This document shows, piece after piece, positions 1-5,324 of a DNA stretch of 5,977 bases (position 1 is its first letter; every line of letters begins with the position of its first letter). The stretch is taken from positions 1,521 through 7,497 of the forward strand of contig DDOT01000172.1 of assembly GCA_002341815.1 (NCBI GenBank), written 5' to 3'. This DNA comes from Thiobacillus sp. UBA2487 (lineage in GTDB: Bacteria > Pseudomonadota > Gammaproteobacteria > Burkholderiales > Sulfuriferulaceae). The notes beneath the pieces are model-generated. The model was not told where the DNA came from and ran no database searches. It was given only the letters and a program-made list of their open reading frames with translations. Both the position numbers and the translations under genes were made by a program.

Positions 1-323
1 CACCACAACCGGATATGTCGGCACAGTTGCGAGCACTGGCCAACTACCAAAGCCAGGTACACGCCGCCGTACAGGCAGCCGTGTACTATCCGCCCGCAGC
101 CGTCACCATGCATTTCAGCGGCAAGGCGTTGGTCGAATTCCATTTGCTGGATATTCATGTGAGTGGCGCACGGATCATTACCTCTAGTGGTTTGGGCATG
201 ATTGATAATGCTGCCTTGCAAGCGGTACAAAACGCGCAATACCCGACCCCACCAGAATCATTGCGCGGAAAAGACCAAACCTTCCGGGTATTGGTAGAAT
301 TGTCGCTTACCCACAACGACTAA
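1..323 (+). CDS. TonB-family protein, C-terminal domain (5' end outside window)
   Basis: This is the 3' part of a TonB-like gene. TonB spans the inner membrane and periplasm and passes proton-motive energy from ExbB/ExbD to outer-membrane receptors; its C-terminal domain contacts the receptor TonB box. About 106 residues are visible. The frame is open to the left edge (codons from base 3), so the ATG at 15 is probably internal. The visible part matches the TonB_C fold: YPPAA, then a beta strand, then ITSSGLGMIDNAALQAVQ, the typical 'SSG..xxD.AAL.AV' core, then a Pro-containing turn and a final strand RVLVELSL. The N-terminal transmembrane anchor and Pro-rich linker would lie outside the window. 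The stop is 10 nt before the next gene, so the two are probably co-transcribed. The domain is well recognised; whether the whole protein is a classical TonB cannot be seen. Confidence 0.85.
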   Translation, partial: PQPDMSAQLRALANYQSQVHAAVQAAVYYPPAAVTMHFSGKALVEFHLLDIHVSGARIITSSGLGMIDNAALQAVQNAQYPTPPESLRGKDQTFRVLVELSLTHND

Positions 324-327
324 AGGT
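322..327 (+). promoter_or_regulatory. Ribosome binding site overlapping the tonB stop codon
   Basis: AAAGGT begins inside the TAA stop of the TonB gene and lies 6 nt before the ATG at 334. It fixes the start of the phosphoesterase and suggests translation of the two genes is coupled. Confidence 0.6.
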
Positions 328-333
328 ATCTCC

Positions 334-1755
334 ATGAAGCGTCAGCCAGCCATCATTCGTTACAGCCTGATGGCTGGCGTGTTGTTCGCCAGCTGGTTTG
401 GCTTGTATTCTGCCAGCCCTGCCGACGAAAACACGCCAGCGCAAGCGTATGTCATCATGGGCACCGATGGAAATGCCATTGCCCGCTACCTGACCAACGA
501 CAAGCGCTGTCCCGATATTCGTATCAACGGCGAATCGTACGCCATGCAACTGCGTTCGGGTGCCCAGCATGTTGCACAACGTCCGACCGTTTCACCAGCG
601 ACAGACAGCAAGCCATCGATCTTCAGCCAACAGGTCTGTGAATATCGCTTACCAGCCAACACCCGTTCGGCCAGCATCGCAGGACAAGCCTTGCCGTTAC
701 CACATGCTGACGTGCGTCGTGTGGTTGTCATCGGTGATACAGGATGCCGCATCAAAGCCCATGAGCCTGCGCAAGCCTGTGATGACCGACAAAAATATCC
801 ATTTGCCACCATCGCCAGCCTCGCGGCAGAATGGCATCCTGACCTGGTGATTCACGTCGGTGACTATTTGTATCGGGAAAATGCATGCCCCGAAGGCAAC
901 ACCGAATGCGCTGGCAGTCCTTGGGGTTATGGCAGCGATAGCTGGCAAGCCGACTTTTTTCAACCTGCACACGACCTGCTGAACGCTGCGCCATGGATTG
1001 TGGTGCGTGGCAACCACGAATCCTGCAATCGCGCAGGACAGGGCTGGTGGCGGTTTTTAGATCCGCACCCGTTAACCAACCGGCAAAATTGCGATTTAGC
1101 CAAGAATGATGCCTATGGCGATTATGCCGGCACCTATGCCGTTCCGCTGGGTGGAAACACACAGGTCATCGTCATGGATACCGCCATCGCTCCCAAAAAA
1201 GCCTTGGACAGGAACGACCCTCGATGGGTGGGCCTGCGCCAGGCCTATGTTGAAATGCTTAAACTGGCTGCGCAGGCCAGCGCTAACATTATCGCCAGCC
1301 ACCAACCGGTGTTGGCTTTCGCCGCCAAACAGACCGGAAAAACCGTCAAACTGTCACCCGGCAATCAAGCCTTGCAATCCGTTTTTCAAACGGAAGGGCA
1401 ACCGCTATACCCGGATCAGGTCGATCTGCTGTTATCGGGGCATGTGCACACATGGGAACAACTCAGCTTTGCTAACGATTACCCCAGTCAGTTCGTTACC
1501 GGATTTTCCGGCACCGAAGAAGAGATCACCCCCATTCCCGACCATTTGCCCACCAACGCAAGCCCGGCTCCCGGCGCACAGGTCAGTGCCTTTAGTACCT
1601 GGAATGGCGGTTTTGGTTACATGACGCTCGAACGCACCGGCCCCGCCAGTTGGCAAGCCACCGTGCATGATGTCAACAACCGCGTCATCAAAACCTGCGT
1701 CATCAATGGCAAGCATTCACGCTGTAACGATGCCTCAGACTATCTTCATCCTTGA
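334..1755 (+). CDS. Exported metallophosphoesterase, purple acid phosphatase-like
   Basis: This 473-residue protein is probably a periplasmic phosphomonoesterase of the calcineurin-like superfamily with a two-metal centre. A Sec signal is clear: basic start (MKRQ), hydrophobic stretch at about 10-27, and likely cleavage near SPA30-D31. The five purple-acid-phosphatase motifs occur in order: GDTG (134-137), GDYLY (176-180), GNHE (226-229), IASH (320-323) and GHVH (369-372). Tyr180 sits where the family has the Fe(III)-binding tyrosine. Residues about 31-125, before the catalytic domain, include Cys59 and Cys102 and have no obvious family match. Further Cys residues (138, 149, 185, 192, 231, 253) suit disulfides in an exported protein. 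It sits between a TonB gene and a YncE-like gene, so its substrate may be linked to TonB-dependent uptake. The phosphoesterase call is firm; substrate and metals are inferred. Confidence 0.88.
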   Translation: MKRQPAIIRYSLMAGVLFASWFGLYSASPADENTPAQAYVIMGTDGNAIARYLTNDKRCPDIRINGESYAMQLRSGAQHVAQRPTVSPATDSKPSIFSQQVCEYRLPANTRSASIAGQALPLPHADVRRVVVIGDTGCRIKAHEPAQACDDRQKYPFATIASLAAEWHPDLVIHVGDYLYRENACPEGNTECAGSPWGYGSDSWQADFFQPAHDLLNAAPWIVVRGNHESCNRAGQGWWRFLDPHPLTNRQNCDLAKNDAYGDYAGTYAVPLGGNTQVIVMDTAIAPKKALDRNDPRWVGLRQAYVEMLKLAAQASANIIASHQPVLAFAAKQTGKTVKLSPGNQALQSVFQTEGQPLYPDQVDLLLSGHVHTWEQLSFANDYPSQFVTGFSGTEEEITPIPDHLPTNASPAPGAQVSAFSTWNGGFGYMTLERTGPASWQATVHDVNNRVIKTCVINGKHSRCNDASDYLHP

Positions 1756-1780
1756 CCGATATACTGTGATTTTATTAACC

Positions 1781-1786
1781 TGAGGA
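1781..1786 (+). promoter_or_regulatory. Ribosome binding site for the GTG-started yncE-like gene
   Basis: TGAGGA lies 8 nt before the GTG at 1795. It supports this non-ATG start, which also puts a complete signal peptide at the N-terminus. Confidence 0.65.
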
Positions 1787-1794
1787 CCACCTTC

Positions 1795-2787
1795 GTGACT
1801 ATCTTACGTCTTTCGCGTATTTTTGCCGCGCTTTCAAGCAGCCTGATATTCGCCGGCGCTGCCCAAGCCGATCAGCCCGATTACCATGTGGTGTCTGTGC
1901 AACCATTGCCGGGTGGTGACAAATGGGATTATCTGGCATTTGATCCACAACATCACCACTTGTTTATTGCCCACGGCGATCATGCCGATGTGTACGACAC
2001 CGTGCAGCGCAAACTGACAGGACATATCGATCATACCGATGGTATTCATGGCATCGCATTTGCGCCCGAAATGAATCTTGGCTTCACCAGCGATGGCAAA
2101 AGCAACTCGATCACGGTATTTAATCTGAACAGCCTGCAAACCGTTGGGCACGTCAACACGGGCGAAAAGCCGGACGCCATTCTGTACGACCAGGCCAGCG
2201 GGCAAGTAATCACGGCAAACGGCAAAGGGCGCAGCTTAACGTTCATCGACCCAAAAACCCTGACGGTTAATACCACCCTCGCATTGGATGCCAAACCGGA
2301 ATTTACCGTTGCCGATGGCCATGGCAACGTTTACGCCAATGCGGAAGACAAGAACCTGATTTTGCAAATTGACAGCCGCAACAAGCGCATCATCCAACGG
2401 TTCGGCATCGCCAAACAATGCGATGCGCCCAGCGGATTAGCCTATGATGACAAGCTCAATCGCCTGTTCTCCGTCTGCCAAAACCATCATATGGTCATCA
2501 CCGATGCCAATACCGGCAAGGTGCTGCAAACCCTGCCCATCGGCGGCGATCCGGATGCCGCCATTTGGGACAGTCAACGCAAGCTGGCATTCAGCGCAAA
2601 CGGTGAAGATGGCACCCTGACAGTCATCGGTGAAAACAACGGAAAATACCATGTACAGCAAACGGTTAAGACCGCGATCGGGGCACGCACCATGGCCATG
2701 GACAACGCCAGCGGGGTCATTTGGCTGGTTACTGCCGCCAAAACCGCCAGCGGCCACCAATTTGAATTGATAACCGTCGCGCCGTAA
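1795..2787 (+). CDS. Exported YncE-like YVTN beta-propeller protein
   Basis: This 330-residue protein starts at GTG. A signal peptide is clear: MTILRLSR, then a hydrophobic segment at about 9-22, with cleavage after AQA25. The mature part is a run of about 40-45-residue blades of YVTN/YncE type. Examples are ITVFNLNSLQTVGHVNTGEKPDAI near 106-129 and VITDANTGKVLQ..PIGGDPDAA near 234-255. The 'tG..Pd' turn after each 'D..tg.v' strand is diagnostic. Cys209 and Cys228 may form a disulfide. Length is close to E. coli YncE (about 350 residues), a periplasmic propeller of uncertain function whose gene is iron-regulated and neighbours the TonB-dependent receptor gene yncD. Proximity to a TonB gene here fits that pattern. 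It follows the phosphoesterase by 39 nt and probably shares its transcript. The fold is secure; the molecular role is unknown. Confidence 0.85.
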   Translation: MTILRLSRIFAALSSSLIFAGAAQADQPDYHVVSVQPLPGGDKWDYLAFDPQHHHLFIAHGDHADVYDTVQRKLTGHIDHTDGIHGIAFAPEMNLGFTSDGKSNSITVFNLNSLQTVGHVNTGEKPDAILYDQASGQVITANGKGRSLTFIDPKTLTVNTTLALDAKPEFTVADGHGNVYANAEDKNLILQIDSRNKRIIQRFGIAKQCDAPSGLAYDDKLNRLFSVCQNHHMVITDANTGKVLQTLPIGGDPDAAIWDSQRKLAFSANGEDGTLTVIGENNGKYHVQQTVKTAIGARTMAMDNASGVIWLVTAAKTASGHQFELITVAP

Positions 2788-2802
2788 GAACAATCCGTCC
2801 GA

Positions 2803-2838
2803 GCGTTCCCGTGCGGGTAACACACACCTGCACGGCGC
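2803..2838. terminator. Strong hairpin in convergent intergenic gap, possible terminator
   Basis: The stem CCGTGCGGGT (2809-2818) pairs with ACCTGCACGG (2826-2835) over a 7-nt loop, with one G-T pair. GCG (2803-2805) and CGC (2836-2838) can extend it across a bulge. It lies between two converging genes, as expected for a shared terminator. No T-run follows it on either strand. The nearest T-run (T6, - strand, 2844-2839) lies just after dgkA and before the hairpin. It is therefore not a canonical intrinsic terminator. Confidence 0.35.
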
Positions 2839-2863
2839 AAAAAACCGGTTTAACCCGATCATT

Positions 2864-3235
2864 TCATGAGAGCAAGATCAACCCCCAGGTTGTCAACACA
2901 TTCAACAACGAAATCAGCACGGCTGCACTACCCATGTCTTTGGCCCGCTTGATCAAATGATGGTGTTCAAACGATATCCGGTCAACCGCCGCTTCAACCG
3001 CTGAATTCAACAACTCGACCACCAATACCAGCAACACCGAGCCAATCATCAAAGCACGATCAACCGACCCGTGTGCCAAAATAAAAGCCAGTGGAATCAT
3101 GGCCAATGCCAACAACACTTCCTGACGAAAGGCATCTTCGTATTGTAATGCCGCTTTCAGGCCATCAATCGAATATAGCAAGGCATTCAACACCCGTTTT
3201 AGCCCGCGCTTTCCTTTGTACGGAGATTCTTGCAA
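2864..3235 (-). CDS. dgkA: Diacylglycerol kinase, prokaryotic DgkA type
   Basis: DgkA is a small inner-membrane homotrimer that uses ATP to phosphorylate diacylglycerol to phosphatidic acid. In proteobacteria it recycles diacylglycerol left by periplasmic glucan modification. With the TTG start at 3235 the protein has 123 residues, against 122 in E. coli. The signature is intact: Glu33, Glu39 (EDAFRQE), Glu74, Asn77, Glu81, Asp85 (VVELLNSAVEAAVDR) and Lys99-Asp100 (RAKDMGSAAVL), at a constant offset of 5 from the E. coli catalytic residues. Hydrophobic helices lie at about 40-53, 60-74 and 102-122. TTG is preferred because GGAG (3247-3244) stands 8 nt before it. The upstream ATG at 3280 has no clear ribosome site and would add 15 residues foreign to the family. 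The gene converges on the YncE-like gene. Function is nearly certain; the start is likely. Confidence 0.93.
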   Translation of the reverse strand: MQESPYKGKRGLKRVLNALLYSIDGLKAALQYEDAFRQEVLLALAMIPLAFILAHGSVDRALMIGSVLLVLVVELLNSAVEAAVDRISFEHHHLIKRAKDMGSAAVLISLLNVLTTWGLILLS

Positions 3236-3243
3236 AACGGTTA

Positions 3244-3247
3244 CTCC
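3244..3247 (-). promoter_or_regulatory. Ribosome binding site deciding the dgkA TTG start
   Basis: GGAG on the - strand lies 8 nt before TTG 3235-3233. The alternative ATG at 3280 lacks such a site. Confidence 0.55.
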
Positions 3248-3309
3248 AAAAATACATAAGGATAGCCGAATTATGCGCATTCAGGCATGGTCAAAATCAT
3301 GAAGTTTTT

Positions 3310-3414
3310 ATGACAATGATCACCCCTCACGCGACGCGCCTTGCATCCCGCCAAGCCGCCATCGCGACCGTGCGGGAATACATCAACGCTATCTCAGATA
3401 TCAGCCAGACGTAA
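3310..3414 (+). CDS. Possible 34-residue small protein, unrecognised
   Basis: The ORF begins MTMITPHATRLAS and ends in ISDISQT. I recognise no family. Reasons to list it: residues about 10-31 could form an amphipathic helix (hydrophobic residues at 18, 21, 25, 28 and 31), about three quarters of codons end in G or C, and its ATG overlaps the stop of a preceding mini-ORF as ATGA. Reasons for doubt: it is very short, the ribosome site is weak (GAAG, 5 nt away), the frame stays open upstream into dgkA antisense, and its end overlaps the convergent XRE gene by 21 nt. It may well be chance. Confidence 0.2.
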   Translation: MTMITPHATRLASRQAAIATVREYINAISDISQT

Positions 3415-3708
3415 GATCGTATCCGGATACAATTCAACCATGCGCATCAACAAGACCGCTTGTGCATTCGGTTTGGCCCGCCCTTGCTCCCAGTTTTCCA
3501 AGGTACGAATATTCGTCCGTAAGCAACGTGCAAACAATGCGCGCGAGAAATTCAAACGCTGACGCAAATCCACCACATCATTCGATTCCATATCAGGCGG
3601 CGGCACCATTTCAACAGCATGCTGCCTGAGTGTCATTTTTGGCGTCACATCATTGTTGAATTGACGTGGATAATTGATTAAATTGCGTAGTACGTGTGTA
3701 TCGCCCAT
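3394..3708 (-). CDS. XRE-family helix-turn-helix protein, MqsA/HigA antitoxin-like
   Basis: This 104-residue protein is probably a DNA-binding repressor. The C-terminal half (about 45-100) is an XRE-type domain: VVDLRQRLNFSRALFARCL, then the recognition region with the hallmark ENWEQGRAKP (71-80), then a helix ending in ELYPDTILRL. This layout is typical of COG2944/YiaG-type regulators and of MqsA- or HigA-type antitoxin domains. The N-terminal 40 residues are unlike the zinc-binding half of MqsA (no Cys pairs) and are unassigned. The start is well supported: AAAGGAG (3721-3715) is 6 nt before the ATG. The gene follows the 524-residue membrane protein by 30 nt on the same strand, so it may be the last gene of that operon. 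No toxin-sized ORF of RelE/HigB/MqsR type is adjacent on either side. The DNA-binding call is firm; an antitoxin role is only a family possibility. Confidence 0.8.
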   Translation of the reverse strand: MGDTHVLRNLINYPRQFNNDVTPKMTLRQHAVEMVPPPDMESNDVVDLRQRLNFSRALFARCLRTNIRTLENWEQGRAKPNAQAVLLMRMVELYPDTILRLADI

Positions 3709-3714
3709 TGCCCG

Positions 3715-3721
3715 CTCCTTT
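3715..3721 (-). promoter_or_regulatory. Strong ribosome binding site of the XRE gene
   Basis: AAAGGAG lies 6 nt before the ATG at 3708. It is the strongest Shine-Dalgarno match in the window, which suggests the regulator is translated independently even if it shares a transcript. Confidence 0.65.
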
Positions 3722-3738
3722 CACAAAAAAACGCTAAT

Positions 3739-5313
3739 TCATTGAATCACACCTGCAACTGGCGCCGCGCACTGCTCAGCCGCGACACTGCCAATGACCA
3801 ACCCCAAGCCACCTTGCGATATCGCGGTAGTGCAAGTGGTATAACGTTGACGCAAGGCTTTGGTACTGTTGTATTCGGCATAGCTGTCCGGTCGCCAGAT
3901 GGTGCCGGGATCAAGTCCGGCCCGTTGACACTGACTAACGCTAAATCCAACCCCGCAAGCCCCAGAATACAAGGCATTTGTTGCAGATAATCCACCAGAA
4001 CCCATGGGCACTGCCACATGATTCGCCTGGATAATCGCCATCATGTTGGCTTGCACACTGGAGGTCGGAATCATCCGGCTTTGCCAGCCATTTCCGGTAG
4101 CACCAAAGAAACCTTGCTGGGTTTGCATGAGGCTGCCGCCCGAGCCAAACACGGTTGATGCCATGCCGTAACTGCCTGCAGCTCCCCCCGCAAACGTCAA
4201 ATCGCCGCCCAACCCCGCCACCATTTCCGGCGCCAGCACCGAAGCGAGCCCCCAGGTGATCACACCAAACAACACTGTAAAAAACAACACATTCCAACCA
4301 GACTGACGATTGGTCTGCTGATAAATCAGGTCTTGCCCAGCCGGCATATTGCCGCCCTGCCATACCGAAAACATGACGCCGGCAATGGCAATATGCGCCG
4401 GATCATCACAGGCAATGGTCGAACCGGCATTCCCGCCTGTCACGCAAATTTGCCCGGATTCCCCCGATGGGGTGGCTTCCATGGGGGTTGCCACATACCA
4501 TTTAGGACTGACATAACCGGTGACGGTCGTGGTAACCGTGGTGCTAAATAAACTGCTACTGGATGAACTGGTTTGCGTAACCGACGGTTGATCAACTGCG
4601 ACAAAACCAAACACAGCCGCATACCGTCGCATGGCATGGCCCACCACCACTTTCATGGCCTCCCAATTCAGGTTATGAAACACCGGATCTGTGGTTGCTC
4701 CTGCAAAATTGACAAACGGGTTGTAGCCGGAACTGCCGGCACTGATTTCACTGGCGGAGCGATATTTACCTTGTGCCGCCCATAACTGACCAGACCATGG
4801 GGTAAAATCAGCTTGCCATACCCTGATCTTGCCATCCGGCGTTTTTTCCACCTTCTGAACAGTTACCCGACCCGTCGCATTTTCCGGAGAATATTGCGCA
4901 AACACATACGCCGCATTACGCGGGAAATGTTGCATGGCATTGCTGATCTGCCGACTGGAAATACCCGCCGTACCAACACTCTCTTGCGCGAGGGTAATCC
5001 ATTTATCCCCGCTGAACATTTCCGTCGACACCTGAAAACCGCCGGTTGCACCAGGTGAAAATGATCCTTGCCCAAACAACTGAAAATTATCTTTCGGCAC
5101 GGGGACGGCCACGCCACCCCCAACCGGCCGTACTGACGTCCAATTGTCGGTAACCGCTGCCCAGTTATGCCAAGCCAACGGCGACGGATCGGCAAGCGTA
5201 TCGTTCACCGGTGCCGGTTTACTCCATGCCATCGCCGGTTCGGCAGGCCACATCACCGTGCTCGCCAGCAGCACCTGCATTACCATCCACACCAACCCAC
5301 GCTGCAATTTCAT
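3739..5313 (-). CDS. Unrecognised exported, membrane-anchored 524-residue protein
   Basis: I do not recognise this family. Visible layout: a signal peptide (MKLQRG, hydrophobic core about 7-22, likely cleavage AMA29-W30); a Trp/Gly/Ser-rich exported region at about 30-240; a Ser/Thr linker at 244-265 with six consecutive Ser; a segment with Cys290 and Cys302; a clear transmembrane helix at about 340-361; a Gly-rich, weakly hydrophobic stretch at about 367-410 that could form a second membrane segment; and a C-terminal domain with Cys453, 462, 494 and 515. Six Cys in total would allow three disulfides if the tail returns to the periplasm. AAGGA (5324-5320) overlaps the upstream stop and lies 6 nt before the ATG, with a 9-nt gap, so it is co-transcribed with the preceding exported protein. 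Parts of pilus, conjugation or surface-assembly clusters can look like this, but no specific motif shows it. Confidence 0.8.
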   Translation of the reverse strand: MKLQRGLVWMVMQVLLASTVMWPAEPAMAWSKPAPVNDTLADPSPLAWHNWAAVTDNWTSVRPVGGGVAVPVPKDNFQLFGQGSFSPGATGGFQVSTEMFSGDKWITLAQESVGTAGISSRQISNAMQHFPRNAAYVFAQYSPENATGRVTVQKVEKTPDGKIRVWQADFTPWSGQLWAAQGKYRSASEISAGSSGYNPFVNFAGATTDPVFHNLNWEAMKVVVGHAMRRYAAVFGFVAVDQPSVTQTSSSSSSLFSTTVTTTVTGYVSPKWYVATPMEATPSGESGQICVTGGNAGSTIACDDPAHIAIAGVMFSVWQGGNMPAGQDLIYQQTNRQSGWNVLFFTVLFGVITWGLASVLAPEMVAGLGGDLTFAGGAAGSYGMASTVFGSGGSLMQTQQGFFGATGNGWQSRMIPTSSVQANMMAIIQANHVAVPMGSGGLSATNALYSGACGVGFSVSQCQRAGLDPGTIWRPDSYAEYNSTKALRQRYTTCTTAISQGGLGLVIGSVAAEQCAAPVAGVIQ

Positions 5314-5319
5314 CGTTGT

Positions 5320-5324
5320 TCCTT
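5320..5324 (-). promoter_or_regulatory. Ribosome binding site overlapping the upstream stop codon
   Basis: AAGGA uses the last two bases of the TAA stop of the upstream gene and lies 6 nt before the ATG at 5313. It supports that start and suggests translational coupling of the pair. Confidence 0.6.

Noticed and set aside
752..1162. 136-codon ORF on the - strand
   Set aside because: Antisense of the phosphoesterase; His/Arg-rich composition typical of a shadow frame.
1106..1624. 172-codon ORF on the + strand inside the phosphoesterase gene
   Set aside because: It is an alternative frame of a gene with five intact catalytic motifs; its product is Pro/Arg-rich without any domain signal.
2842..2851. 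Perfect 10-base palindrome AAACCGGTTT
   Set aside because: It has no loop and no partner copy; it could be an operator half but nothing nearby supports that.
2437..2862. 141-codon ORF on the - strand over the end of the YncE-like gene
   Set aside because: Antisense of conserved propeller blades and no recognisable domain.
3310..3324. MTMIT start resembling LacZ-alpha, which could mean vector contamination
   Set aside because: The nucleotides differ from lacZ (ATGACAATGATCACC), no polylinker or further lacZ sequence follows, and flanks are ordinary genomic sequence.
3725..3747. T7 run on the - strand after the 524-residue gene, preceded by the small palindrome ATTCAATGAAT, as a terminator
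   Set aside because: The stem is only about 4-5 pairs with almost no loop and is AT-rich, too weak for a terminator; the run lies just before the XRE ribosome site.
3941..4363. 140-codon ORF on the - strand within the 524-residue gene
   Set aside because: Same-strand alternative frame of a longer ORF that has a signal peptide, a ribosome site and domain-like layout.
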